Assembly (NCBI GenBank): GCA_963814955.1
Contig: CAWFEX010000013.1
Span: 372,001 to 436,000, forward strand
DNA length: 64,000 nucleotides
Source of the DNA: DATCJA01 sp963814955
GTDB lineage: Bacteria; Acidobacteriota; Vicinamibacteria; Vicinamibacterales; UBA2999
Reading direction: 5' to 3'
Positions 8,145-17,800 of this stretch are shown in pieces. The number at the start of each line of letters is the position of its first letter. Position 1 is the stretch's first letter. A model generated the notes under the pieces. The model was not told where the DNA came from. It did not search any database and saw only the letters and a program-made list of their open reading frames with translations. The position numbers and the translations under genes were made by a program.

Positions 8145-8501
8145 ATGCAACTCGACCAACGGATCGTCGGCGACGTCGCGATCGTGAAAGTCACCGGTGA
8201 CATCACGCTGACTCGGGGTGGAAACGTCCTCCTGAAGGACAAGGTGCAGAGCCTCCTGCATCAGGGATACAGGAACCTGCTCCTCGATCTGGGTGGCGTC
8301 TCGCATGTAGACAGCGCCGGGCTCGGCGAGATGGTGCAGGCTTACGTGACCACCAAGAACCGGGGCGGATCACTCCGGCTGCTGAATGTGACGAAGCGGC
8401 TCCGCGACTTGCTGGTGGTGACGAGGCTCCTCACCGTGTTCGACGCCTACGACAGCGAGGCGGAGGCGGTGGCCAGCTTCGAGACGGCGCCCGCGTCGTA
8501 G
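8145..8501 (+). CDS. STAS-domain anti-sigma factor antagonist
   Basis: The ATG at 8145 follows TAGGAGGGT and gives a 118-residue single STAS domain, the normal size for SpoIIAA-type proteins. The phosphorylation motif HVDSAGLGEM has its serine at residue 57; DITLTRGG and GSLRLLNVTKRLRDLL are the flanking strands. When unphosphorylated, such proteins bind an anti-sigma kinase and free a sigma factor. No anti-sigma kinase or sigma factor is adjacent, so the partner must be elsewhere. Cytoplasmic. Confidence 0.9.
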   Translation: MQLDQRIVGDVAIVKVTGDITLTRGGNVLLKDKVQSLLHQGYRNLLLDLGGVSHVDSAGLGEMVQAYVTTKNRGGSLRLLNVTKRLRDLLVVTRLLTVFDAYDSEAEAVASFETAPAS

Positions 8502-8511
8502 GGGTTGGACA

Positions 8512-8637
8512 TTGCAAGGCACAAGTCACAAGTCACAAGGCACAAGGCACAAGGCACAAGGCTCAAGGCACAAGTCACAAATACCTGCACACACATTGTG
8601 ACTTGTGACTTCTGACTTGTGACTTGTGACTTGAAGG
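8512..8637. repeat. CACAAGT array with inverted GACTTGTG half
   Basis: A left arm of about ten direct units (AAGTCACA, AAGGCACA) and, after about 20 bp, a right arm of inverted units (TGTGACTT). Together they can form a long imperfect hairpin. It lies right after the STAS gene, in a position suitable for transcription termination. Confidence 0.75.
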
Positions 8638-8641
8638 GCCC

Positions 8642-8851
8642 TCAGTTCGTCGGCACGAGCCGTTTCAGTTCTTCGTCCCAGTGCTGGACGACCACAATCT
8701 GCGCTGGGGCAGCCGCCTCAGTGGACGCCGGTCCCTTGATCATCAGGAAACGCTGACCGTCTTCGCGGGAGGCGCGGGAAACGTGTGGTCCCGCGTGCTG
8801 AGGTCGTCTGAAGGCCCGAGGCACGGTGCTCGCAGGGGTTTCCAGAGCCAC
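8642..8851 (-). pseudogene. C-terminal remnant of a PD40/TolB-type kinase-like protein
   Basis: A 69-codon open frame ends in DGQRFLMIKGP and QIVVVQHWDEELKRLVPTN. These are the final beta-propeller residues found at the C-terminus of many large acidobacterial Ser/Thr kinases and TolB-like proteins. Nothing recognisable lies upstream in any frame, so this is probably a leftover tail of a deleted gene, not a small gene. Confidence 0.5.
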
Positions 8852-8938
8852 TCCGAAAGAGGCCAGATTGCCGCCCTTGTGAATCGGTGCTGGTTACGTT
8901 TTCGCCACGCCGACGGCAAATCCGCAATCGGAGAGGTA

Positions 8939-9616
8939 ATGGACGGAGGCAGAACACCTGCGATGCTTCGAGTCGTCGGCGTCCTAGGAACGATCGTCGC
9001 GTTCATTGCGGCCGAAAGCGTCCCCGCGGCTCGTGCTGCGGAAACGCGGCCCATCAATGTGCAGGCGTCTGGCGCACGGATGCCTGTAGTCGCGGGTAAC
9101 CCGCAAGCTGCCTATCAGGCGGCTGTGTTTGTCACGCTTCCGATAACCAAGGGCTTCGCCGACGCCACTCATGTCCTAGTAGAAACCCGGCAAGTCGTTC
9201 AGGACGCGCTCTATGCTTTAAACACAGTTCGCCTCGTCGAGCGTGCAGAAGACAGCGATGCCATGCTGACGGTGCTTGGACGGGGAGCGGGCCACGCCGA
9301 GCTGAACGCGGCACTACAACTGGTCGACCCCACGGTCGTCGCATCTCCAGTAATGATCAGGGGCAACGAGGGCTACATCGAAGCGATGCTCACCGTCGGA
9401 TCGTGCGGTGAAGCCGCGACGAGTGTTTCGACCTCGAGTAAGTCCTCTTCCTGCTACAGGAAAGTCTTCGTTGGCTTGTGTGCCACCAATCGCGCCGCGC
9501 GCCAGGGCCAGAGTGCTGCATCGAGCTCGTGGAGTGCGTGCGCCAACGCTCTCGCCAGGGACGTGCAGGCGTGGTTCAGCCAGAACGCGAGTCGTCTTCT
9601 CGTGCTTCCGCGGTAA
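8939..9616 (+). CDS. Secreted protein of unknown function
   Basis: The ATG at 8939 has GGAGAGG just upstream; the ATG at 8963 (MLRVVGVLGTIVAFIAAES) is the alternative and gives the signal peptide directly. The mature part, about 200 residues, has VFVTLPITKGFADATHVLVETRQ-like and AMLTVLGRGAGHAEL segments, reminiscent of secreted proteins with a variable beta-sheet core, and four cysteines in the C-terminal third (GSCG, SSCYRK, GLCATN, SACAN) that could form disulfides. I do not recognise a family. It is followed by a CACAAGT-type repeat. Confidence 0.6.
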   Translation: MDGGRTPAMLRVVGVLGTIVAFIAAESVPAARAAETRPINVQASGARMPVVAGNPQAAYQAAVFVTLPITKGFADATHVLVETRQVVQDALYALNTVRLVERAEDSDAMLTVLGRGAGHAELNAALQLVDPTVVASPVMIRGNEGYIEAMLTVGSCGEAATSVSTSSKSSSCYRKVFVGLCATNRAARQGQSAASSSWSACANALARDVQAWFSQNASRLLVLPR

Positions 9617-9628
9617 CGAAACAAATAA

Positions 9629-9668
9629 AGTCACAAGTCACAAATCAGACATCGCAAATCCCAAATCC
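9629..9668. repeat. Degenerate CACAAGT/CAAATCC array
   Basis: Short degenerate units (AAGTCACA, AAATCCC) after the preceding gene, related to the arrays at 8512 and 2475. Confidence 0.6.
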
Positions 9669-9714
9669 CCAATTGAGTCGAACAGGTGTACTATCCGCTG
9701 TATCGGAGGGCGCG

Positions 9715-10989
9715 ATGACTGTTCGACCTCTCGCTAGCCGTCTTGAATGGCCAGATTCCTTGCGAATGCGTGGAGTATTGAACACGCCATTCAAGACGGC
9801 TACGCCCGCGCGAAGCGCGGGCAATCAAACACTGCCTAGCGAGGCCCTCATCGACATGCTTGAACGTCCGAGGCGGGGCCCCGCTCGGATCCTGACGATG
9901 GCCCTCGTCTCGGTCATGTCGGCGATCGCCCTTGGTGCGCAGTCGGCGGGCACGTATACGCCGCCGAAGACGCCATGGGGTGAGCCCGACCTGCAGGGGA
10001 TCTGGAGCGGCGACACGCTGACCCCGCTCGAACGTCCCGCCAAGTTCGCCAACAGGCCCGTGCTCACCGAACAGGAAGCCGAAGCGATAGAAGAAGACAT
10101 TGCGTCGCGGCCGGGACGCGACGATCGGTCCCAACGAGGCACCGAGCGCGATGTCGCCCAGGCTTACAACCAGCACTGGCTTGCGCCGCCGGCGCGGCTC
10201 GCCGACCGCCGCACATCGCTGGTCGTCGATCCGCCTGACGGCCGCGTTCCTCCCGTTACGCGCGAGGCACAGGCCCGGATGACGCAGATGCGGGAGTATC
10301 TCGAGGCGTTGCTGCAGGGAACCTCAGGTGGACGGCCGGGACCAATCTCGCCGCGCCGGAGGGAGCCGCCGCCTTATTACAACGTGGCGAGGATGAATCG
10401 CGCCGACGGACCGGAGGATCGACAGACCACCGAGCGCTGTTTCGGAGCAACGATGCCCAACCTGGGTGCCGTGTACAGGATCGTCCAGTCACCGGGTGCG
10501 GTCGGCATCTATCACGACTCCGGCCAGGGTCAGGGCTTCGTTCGAACGATTCCCGTTGACGGCTCCGCTCATCTGCCTTCGAAGATTCGTCTGCTCCACG
10601 GCGACGCACGCGGTCGATGGGAGGGTGACACGCTCGTGATCGACACGACGAACTTCACCCAGAAGATGGATTTCCGTGGATCGCGCGAGAATCTCCACCT
10701 CGTCGAGCGGCTCACCCGGACGTCGGACAGCCGCATCACCTATCGCGTCACCGTCGAGGACCCCAGCACGTGGACGCGGGCGTGGACCGCGGAAATACCG
10801 TGGGAGCGGCAGCCCGACAAGATGAACCAGGTGTACGAATCAACCTGCCACGAGGGCAACTACGGCCTGCTCGGCATGCTGGCGAACACGCGTGCCGCTG
10901 AGCGCCTGTTCAGGGAAGGCAAGGGTCCGAATCCGGAGCTGCAGGACAACGCGACAGGCGGAGACAGCGACGGCGACATCGGGAAATGA
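9715..10989 (+). CDS. Secreted DGKPDLxGIW-related protein, variant PWGEPDLQGIW
   Basis: The ATG at 9715 has a good ribosome site (GGAGGGCG). An in-frame ATG at 9856 (MLERPRRGPARILTMAL) starts the signal peptide directly; the 47 codons between them are mostly a MITE-like element, so the native N-terminus may be at 9856. Family landmarks are TPPKTPWGEPDLQGIW, the SLVVDPPDGRVPPVT strand, GDTLVIDTTNFTQKMDFRG and VYESTCHEGNYGL near the end. About 377 residues from 9856. Function unknown; secreted. The family recurs at 4359, 24580, 25793 and 56960. Confidence 0.75.
   Translation: MTVRPLASRLEWPDSLRMRGVLNTPFKTATPARSAGNQTLPSEALIDMLERPRRGPARILTMALVSVMSAIALGAQSAGTYTPPKTPWGEPDLQGIWSGDTLTPLERPAKFANRPVLTEQEAEAIEEDIASRPGRDDRSQRGTERDVAQAYNQHWLAPPARLADRRTSLVVDPPDGRVPPVTREAQARMTQMREYLEALLQGTSGGRPGPISPRRREPPPYYNVARMNRADGPEDRQTTERCFGATMPNLGAVYRIVQSPGAVGIYHDSGQGQGFVRTIPVDGSAHLPSKIRLLHGDARGRWEGDTLVIDTTNFTQKMDFRGSRENLHLVERLTRTSDSRITYRVTVEDPSTWTRAWTAEIPWERQPDKMNQVYESTCHEGNYGLLGMLANTRAAERLFREGKGPNPELQDNATGGDSDGDIGK
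9730..9843. repeat. MITE-like element with nested inverted repeats
   Basis: Outer 8-bp inverted repeats CTCGCTAG (9730-9737) and CTAGCGAG (9836-9843) enclose a perfect 15-bp inverted pair, GCCGTCTTGAATGGC (9737-9751) and GCCATTCAAGACGGC (9786-9800), and a hairpin GCCCGCGC/GCGCGGGC (9804-9822). The element is 114 bp, a multiple of three, and keeps the overlying frame open. Confidence 0.6.
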
Positions 10990-11007
10990 TCGAGAGATAC
11001 GTGTAGG

Positions 11008-11050
11008 TCAAAGGTCAAAAGGCAAAAGGCAAAAGGCAAAAGGCAAAGGT
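11008..11050. repeat. GGCAAAA tandem repeat
   Basis: Five degenerate 7-8 bp units of GGTCAAAA/GGCAAAA just upstream of the DUF6644 gene. Its complement, TTTTGAC, forms a similar array at 31829. Confidence 0.75.
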
Positions 11051-11073
11051 CTCGCGCGAGAGCCCTGTTTTCG

Positions 11074-11643
11074 ATGTCCCCTCATGCGGCGGTCGAGTGG
11101 CTGGCGAACACGGAGTGGAGCATTGCTCTGCACGAGTCGCAATACGCGTATGCGATTGTGGAGTCCGTGCACGTGTGGGCACTTTGTCTGTTCGTTGGAT
11201 TCGCGGTCGTGCTGGATTTGCGGCTGGTGGGTCTCATCTTTCGTGGCGTGCCGGTCGGCGACCTGATCGGTCGCGTGCTTCCCTGGACGAGGATTGGCTT
11301 CGTCGTGATGGTCATCAGCGGGATCCTGCTCTTTTACGCCATTCCGGTTCGCACCTACCACAACATCTTCTTCCGGGTGAAAGCGGTGCTGCTGATTCTG
11401 GCGGGCCTCAATGCCTGGATGTTTCACAACGGCATCGCGCGGAGCGTATCGGGTTGGGGCGCCGGCGTGAGACCGCCGCACGCGGCGAGGCTGGCAGGGG
11501 TCTTCTCGCTGGCGCTCTGGACCGCGGTCGTATTCTCGGGCCGCCTCATCGCCTACAACTGGTTCGACTGCAGCAAGCCGCAGTCAGCAATGGTCAAGAC
11601 GCTCGCTGGTTGTACTCCGGAGATGATCGATCCCTATCAGTGA
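11074..11643 (+). CDS. DUF6644-type integral membrane protein
   Basis: A 189-residue protein with about five membrane segments. Typical features are the N-terminal WLANTEWSIALHESQYAYAI with a conserved histidine, VESVHVWALCLFVGFAVVLDLRLVGL, RIGFVVMVISGILLFYA and a final FSLALWTAVVFSGRLIAY. The histidines in HESQ and ESVHVW could bind haem, but that is a guess. Function unknown. It forms a likely operon with the next gene, which is a paralogue of the same family 53 bp downstream. Confidence 0.75.
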   Translation: MSPHAAVEWLANTEWSIALHESQYAYAIVESVHVWALCLFVGFAVVLDLRLVGLIFRGVPVGDLIGRVLPWTRIGFVVMVISGILLFYAIPVRTYHNIFFRVKAVLLILAGLNAWMFHNGIARSVSGWGAGVRPPHAARLAGVFSLALWTAVVFSGRLIAYNWFDCSKPQSAMVKTLAGCTPEMIDPYQ

Positions 11644-11696
11644 GAGCCGCGGCATTGGCCCGGCCGGTCGTGATTCAGGAAGGACATACCACCTAA

Positions 11697-12182
11697 GTGT
11701 TGCTGCCGTTATTCGAGGCGTTGGAGCAGAGCGCGATCGGGGAAGCCATCCGGAATTCGCTCTGGATGTTTCCGATCATCGAGGCGTTCCATCTGATCGG
11801 TCTCGCCGTAATCGGCGGTGCGATTCTGGTGGTGGATTTTCGTCTGCTCGGGTTGGGGCTGCGCAATCATCCTGTGGCGAAGCTCGCCCGCGACATGCAG
11901 CCGTGGGTCATCGGCAGCGTCATCGTGATGGTGGCTTCCGGGCTGCCGCTGTTTCTCTCCGAAGCGATCAAGTGTTACTACAGCTTCGCGTTCTGGACGA
12001 AGATGACGGCGCTGTTGTTTGCACTCCTGTTTACGTTCACGATCCGGCGCCATGTCACGTCGGCGCCTGACAATCGTGTTTCGCCGCTGCTCTACAAAGT
12101 GGTCGGGCTGACGTCCATCGCCCTCTGGTCGACCGTCGGGTTGGGGCGGGCGATGGATCGGGTTCTCAGGGTAAAGCGGTGA
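11697..12182 (+). CDS. DUF6644-type membrane protein, second copy
   Basis: The GTG at 11697 follows AGGAAGGA and gives a 161-residue protein with IEAFHLIGLAVIGGAILVVDFRLLG, WVIGSVIVMVASGLPLFLSEA and FWTKMTALLFALLFTFTI membrane segments, aligned with the upstream gene. It is shorter at the N-terminus but keeps the EAFH histidine. Function unknown; probably forms a complex with its neighbour. Nearly the whole gene is antisense to the open C-terminal extension of the convergent protease-like gene. Confidence 0.7.
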   Translation: MLLPLFEALEQSAIGEAIRNSLWMFPIIEAFHLIGLAVIGGAILVVDFRLLGLGLRNHPVAKLARDMQPWVIGSVIVMVASGLPLFLSEAIKCYYSFAFWTKMTALLFALLFTFTIRRHVTSAPDNRVSPLLYKVVGLTSIALWSTVGLGRAMDRVLRVKR

Positions 12183-12788
12183 CGCCAGCGCGGACGTGAG
12201 GCGGTTGCGGATCGCGGCAATGTCCTGCTTTGTAAATTTCCAGTCCACTGCGCGCCGGTTCCGCAGCTCCTCGTCCCGCCAGATTGGCCGCATCAGCCCG
12301 CGCGTGCTGTGCGCACTCGACGCCAGCAGGAGATGGCCGATCTCGTGCGCGACGGCGTATCCGAGCAGCGTCGCCGCCTCCATGCCGGCGGCCTTCGCCA
12401 CCCGATCGACGCGGTCGAAGTAGATCGTGGCCAGGACCGCGGTGCCCGCGCCGCTGTCGACGAGGGCGTCGCCGAGCGGGAGCTCCCGCTCGTAGTGTTC
12501 CCACGTCGCGCGAACGATCCGGATGACGAGCTCGCGGCCCGCCGGCGGGGCATCGCAGGCCGCGACATCGGAGTCGCAGTGCTTCCAGGAGACGACAGCC
12601 GAAGCTGAAGCGAGCGTTGCACCGGCCACGTCCAGCGCTGCCGCCTTCAGGTCCGGGTCGACTCCGGCCGTCGCGGTCTGGTAGACCCGGACGGTCACGC
12701 TGCCCTCGAGCGCGTCGGCACGCGCAGTCCCGGATGCGGCCGCCAGGACGCAGAGTGGAACGATCATGCAGGCATGTCGTGCTGTCAT
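11709..12788 (-). CDS. Secreted putative zinc protease with HEIGH motif
   Basis: Residues 1-25 are a signal peptide (VLAAASGTARA). Residues 26-195 look like a small secreted metalloprotease: VTVRVYQTA, an early catalytic-domain strand AVVSWKHC, then AVAHEIGHLLLASSAHS with HEIGH as the zinc motif and a third histidine 8 residues later, followed by a Met-turn-like GLMRPIW. The domain should end near 12195, but there is no in-frame stop until 11709, so the last 160 codons are basic, low-complexity and antisense to the DUF6644 gene. Either the stop was lost or an indel shifted the frame. Substrate unknown. Confidence 0.6.
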   Translation of the reverse strand: MTARHACMIVPLCVLAAASGTARADALEGSVTVRVYQTATAGVDPDLKAAALDVAGATLASASAVVSWKHCDSDVAACDAPPAGRELVIRIVRATWEHYERELPLGDALVDSGAGTAVLATIYFDRVDRVAKAAGMEAATLLGYAVAHEIGHLLLASSAHSTRGLMRPIWRDEELRNRRAVDWKFTKQDIAAIRNRLTSALASPLYPENPIHRPPQPDGRPEGDGRQPDHFVEQRRNTIVRRRRDMAPDRERKQECKQQRRHLRPEREAVVTLDRFGEKQRQPGSHHHDDAADDPRLHVAGELRHRMIAQPQPEQTKIHHQNRTADYGETDQMERLDDRKHPERIPDGFPDRALLQRLE

Positions 12789-12879
12789 CCCGCAAGGGTG
12801 CCGTGCGGGACGGGGTGCCTCAATGCACCGGAGGTGACATCAGGTGAAATGTAGGTGAATGGATATGACGGTCCGGCGC

Positions 12880-14656
12880 TTAAACGGCGGGCGCGGCCGG
12901 CACGCGTTGATGAAAATCGCGCAGGCCCAGGTCGGTGAGAAACGCGCCGTACCGGGCGTCAGACCTGAGCGCGGCGAGTCTCGGGTCGACGGCCACATTC
13001 ATGATGGCCGGGTCGCGTTCTTCAGAGCCGCGTTTCAGCGCTTCGAAGGCAAGATCGAGCTGGCCCATTGCCGTATGGGCCAACGCGAGGTAATACGGCG
13101 GGACATATCGCCGCGGCGTCATCCCGTCGAGGGCGGCAATGAGCGCGGCCGCCGCATTTCGGTCGCCGAGCACCGCGCGCGCGTATGCCAGTGACGCAAG
13201 CGCGGTCGGATGCGGATCGGCTGCTGTTGGCGGCCGACTCGAGGACACGCAGCGCTTCCTTCGGGCTGTCTGCGGCCATCAGGGCCGATCCCAGCAGCAC
13301 GCGGGCGCCCAGATGCGAGTCGTCCATTTCGAGCGTGTGGCGGCACAAATCGACCGCCGCGTCATAGTCGCCTGCCAGGTAGCGCACCCACGCGCTGATC
13401 GCATTCGCGGTGAGGCAGCGTGGATCGAGCTCGCGCGCCAATTCAGCCTGCCGAATTGCTTGCGCGAAGTTTCCGAGCGACGCCAGCAGCCGCGCGTACC
13501 CGCTGCGAGCGGACTCGAAGCTCGAATTCAGGGAGATGGCGGTCGTATACGCGGCCCGCGCCCCTGGGGCATCCCAAAGCAGCATCCGCCTGACTTCGCC
13601 GATCGCGAAGTGCGCCTCGGCAATGGTCGTGTCGAGCTGCAGCGCGAGTGTGGCAGCCTGGTGAGCGCGGCGCAGGGCATGCAGCGGCACCTCGCGGTAG
13701 TAAATGGCGCCCATCGCTTCGATGATCGCCACGCCGGCGTGTGCTGCGGCAAATGACGGATCGCGCGCGACGGCATCCTGGAAACACACGAGGGCTTCAG
13801 CGTGGCCGGTGTCCGCGATCCGGTGCCAGTGATATCGACCCTTCAGGTACGACTGATACGCGCCGGCGTCCCGCGAGCCGTGCACCGACGCGGGATCCTC
13901 GGCGTCGAGCTCCATCGCCAGCGAACGGGCAATGCGTGTCGCGATGTCGGTCTGCGCCGAGAGCCAGTCGGTGATCGCCTGCTCGTGCGTTTCGACCCAC
14001 AAGTGCGTGTCGCTCGCGGTTTCAACGAGCCGCGCCGTAATGCGAACACGCTCGCCGTTGTGCCTGATGCTTCCTTCGAGCAGATAATCCGCTCTCAGTG
14101 TTGCGCCAATCTCCCGTGCAGTGGCGGTTGTGTTCCGGAATGCCCGCGACGAATGGCTCGAGATCACACCCAGGCGGCCGCGGCATCGCCGCCCGAGCTG
14201 CGAAATCATTTCGTCGGTAAACGCATGACCGAAATAATCGTGCTGCAACCCCTCGCCGAGCTCGGTGAAGGGAAGCACCGCAATGCGCACCCGATGATGG
14301 TCGGTCCGGACCGGCGATGGCTCGTCCGCCTCGTCTCCAGCGAGAAACCGATAACCGCGACGGGGGACTGTTTCAATGAAACGCGGAGTATCGGCATCGT
14401 CGCCGAGCGCGGCCCTGAGGCGCTTGATGGCGGCGTTCAGGCTGTGCTCGAAATCGACGAACGTGCCGGCCGGCCAGAGGCGCTGACGGAGCTCCTCCCG
14501 GGTCACGACCTGACCGCGTCGCTCGAGCAGCATCTGCAGGATGACGAACGGCTGTTCCTGGAGACGGACGCGACCGTTGGCCGTACGAAGCTCACGCGCG
14601 TTGACGTCGAGCTCGAATGCTCCGAACTCCATTCGTGTGGGGTTGTCTGTCGCCAT
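12880..14656 (-). pseudogene. CadC-like winged-helix regulator with TolB-like and TPR domains, frameshifted
   Basis: Begins MATDNPTRMEFGAFELDVNA. A transcriptional-regulatory winged helix spans about residues 8-105 (LRQRLWPAGTFVDFEHSLN, RFIETVPRRGYRF); a TolB-like N domain follows (IAVLPFTELGEG) and then TPR helices. The frame breaks near 13240, after ALRVLESAANS, and continues in the next frame as LASLAYARAVLGDRNAAAALIAALDGM to 12880. These proteins are DNA-binding regulators without a kinase domain, often beside transport genes; the three Oar-like receptors downstream on the same strand side are plausible targets. The upstream codons to 14740 are repeat sequence and rejected. Confidence 0.75.
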
Positions 14657-14671
14657 GAATCCAGTTACGCG

Positions 14672-14719
14672 CCTGTCCCGAGCTCGGTCGAGGGACCTGT
14701 CCCGAGCTTTGTCGAGGGA
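14672..14719. repeat. Two 24-bp tandem units
   Basis: CCTGTCCCGAGC(T/n)...GTCGAGGGA occurs twice in a row (14672-14695 and 14696-14719) just upstream of the regulator gene. No function visible. Confidence 0.7.
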
Positions 14720-14814
14720 CGCCGGCGTCACGTCCAGCATGACGTAATCGGCGGGGATCTGAGAAGAGGGAAGACCTGCCGCGACGCCTTCAATCGGGCG
14801 ATGTCACCTTCATG

Positions 14815-17800
14815 TCACCTCGGCGTCACCCTCTTAAACGTAGTGTCCGACTTTAGCCGGACCATCAGGTTCGTCGTTCTGAAAAAACCTGGGGTCCGGC
14901 TGAAGCCGGACACTACGTACCTGTAGAACGTGTAGCGCACTCCGAGCTGCATCGTGCGCGGCGCGCCGACGCTGGTCAGCGTATTGAACTGGGAGCTCGT
15001 GCGCTCGTTGAAGGGGTTGCCGAAATTGTTGCGATTCGTGAGGTTGTACAGCTCCCAGTAGACGCCGAGCCTGCGGGCCTCGGCACCCAGCGGGAGCTCG
15101 TACTGCACCCGCAGATTCAGCGCCAGGAAATCGGAATGGCCGGGCATCGTATTGTGGATGGCGTAGCCGTTGGCGTCGACCTCTGACAGGATCGGCAGGG
15201 TCGCATCATCGCGGCCTTTCACCGGCCGGTCGAAGTTGTCCAGGTCGTTGTTCACGTCGTCGCCCACGAGCTCGTTCACCGGATTGCCGGTGTAGTACAC
15301 GAAGGTCGCCCCGAGGCCCAGCCCGCGCCAGGCGTCCCAGTTGCCGCCGGCCGTGAACGCGTGCCGGTTGTCCAGGTTCGTCAGGCCGAAGTCCGCTCGC
15401 GGGTTGCGCCCGCTCGTCACGCCGTAGTCGTCGTTGACCCGCCGGCCCCAGATGGCAAAGGCATTCCCCGTCATGACATTGACATCGCGCGCGCGGGCCA
15501 GCGTGTAGCTGACGCGCCCGGACCAGCGGTTGGCCAGCCGCTTCACCACACCCAGCTCCAGCGCGTGGTAGTCGCTGTCGAAGGCGTCAAGCGTCTGATA
15601 CTGCAGCACGCGCCGGAAATTCACGCCGCGCGCGGCCGCCGGAATCAGCGTGCCCGTTGGATCGAACGCCGCGACGCCCTGCCAGGTCACACTCCCGCTG
15701 GCATTCAGCGGCCCTTCGTTGATGTCGATCTTGCCCGTCTGATCGCGCCCGATGTTGCCGACGTAATCGACCGTGAGGGCCAGGTTCGGCACGATCTGGC
15801 GCTCCACGCCGCCACTCCACGACCACAGGTAGCCCAGCCTCGGGTTCCCGCGGAGGGTGGGGATGTCGAGGAACAGCCCGACCCGCCGCGTTCCGGTTGC
15901 GCAGGTCCACCAGGAAGGCCCGGCAGGCGGCGCTGATCTCCGCGCGTCCCTGGCCATCGCCAACGGGATTCAGGCAGACATGCGCCGGCCGCTCGCCACG
16001 CTGCGACGCCCGATCGTTCCCGGTATCGAACGAATAGGCCGGTCGAGATCACCGAGTTCCCCAGGACGTCGTACATGAACTCGTTCCGCGCCGGCTCGTA
16101 GAACTTGCCGATGCCGCCGCGGAAGACCATCCGGTCGCTCGCGGCATACGCCACGCCAATCCGCGGCGCGAAGGCGTCCTTCGTGTCCGGCACGATGTCC
16201 GAGTAGTCGTACCGCACGCCGAGGTTCAGCGTCAGCTTGTCCGTCGCCCGCCACTTGTCCGAGACGTAGGCGTTGGTGCGCCAATCCTCAACGTCGAAGA
16301 AAGAATCTCCCACGCGTATCCGAAAGCGACTCGGATAGGTGACGGGGTTTGCCGGGTCGAACGGCCTGTCCGTCAGAAAGTTGAACTGGCCAAAGGGTCC
16401 GCCGGTCCCGGCGGGCGCGTGAAGGTCGTCCCACCGTTGCTGCTGGCGCCGAAGCCGAACTTCCACGTGTGATTGCCGGGCGTGAACGTGAACTGCTCGG
16501 TCAGCGCAATGGTATTCCAGTAATGCGCGGCCGTGCCCGCCCGCGGGCCCGCCCGGATAGCTGGGATGCTGCTGCTGCGCCCCGAAGTCCAGCGGATCGC
16601 CGCCGTTCAGGCCGATGATCTCGTGAGTGTCCGGGTCGAACGGATCGTTGTTGAAGTCCGCGTTGTAGAGATCGCGGGCGGCCTGCCTCAGATGCTCGAT
16701 GGTGGTGCTCAACTTGAGCTCGTTGAGCATCCGGCTGTTGAGGACGGCGGTCCAGTGGGCGCTGTTGATCGTCTCCTTCGCCCGTTCGTAGCGAAAGTTC
16801 TCCGGAGGCTCACCTCGTGCCTCGGCCACTTCGCCGATACCAGTATTCGGGTTCCATATCGTCGAGAAACGGAGGTTATGCCCCGGCGTCAACTGGTAAT
16901 CCACCCGCCCGAAGTACTTGGTGAGGTTGACGTCGTAGGCGTCCGCGAAGGAGGTCGCCAGCGGCGCCGCCTCGGCGGGAAACTTCAGGTCGAGCGCGTC
17001 CTTGAGCCACTGTTGCTCGGTGTTGAAAAAGAAGAACGCCTTGTTCCGGAGGATCGGTCCGCCGATGCTCGCGCCAACGATGTCGTTGCCGCTCTCCGGT
17101 TTCTCCCTGCCATCCAGCTTCGTGAAGTAGTTGGTGGCGTTGAAGCGGTCGTCCTGACCGTAGTAATACCCACTGCCACGAAACTGATTCGTCCCGCTCT
17201 TGGTGACCGCGTTGACGATGACGCCGGAGGCCCCGCCGTATTCCGCCCCGTAGTCGTGCGTCATCACGTTGTACTCGGAGAAGGCGTCGATGGTCATCGA
17301 GACCTGCGTAAACGCCCCCCCGCGATCGTCCTTGTTGTGGACGCCGTCCACCAGGAACAGATTGCTCTGGCTCTCGCGGCCATTCGCGCTGTAGGTGGTG
17401 CCCTCGAAATTCCCGGCGTCCAGCTGCGGCGTCAACGCCGGGAATCATCTGCATCAACGACAGCATCTCGCGCCCCTGCGTGGGCAGGTTCTCGATGTCC
17501 TCGGTCGTCAGGCTGCTGCCGAGGGTCGTCTGGGTGACCTCGATGAGCGGGGCTTCCCCGGTCACCGTGATTTGATCGGTCAGCGTCCCGATGGGCATCG
17601 TCAACGTGAGCGTGACGGCCTGCCCGACCAGGATCCTGATTCCTGTGCGCGCCTGCGTCTGAAAGCCGGTCAGCTCGGCCCTCACCGTGTAGACACCGGC
17701 TGCACCGCCGGGAGCACGAAGCGACCGGCGTCGTTCGAGACGGCCTCCCGCACGAGACCGGTCGATTCCTCTGTAAGCGGTGATGGCTGCACCTGGAAGA

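Noticed and set aside
8512..8637. CRISPR array
   Set aside because: The repeat units are 7-8 bp without unique spacers, and no cas gene is present.
13802..14926. 374-codon plus-strand frame with VEGPVPSFVEG
   Set aside because: Antisense to the winged-helix regulator; the repeat-like peptide comes from the 24-bp tandem repeats.
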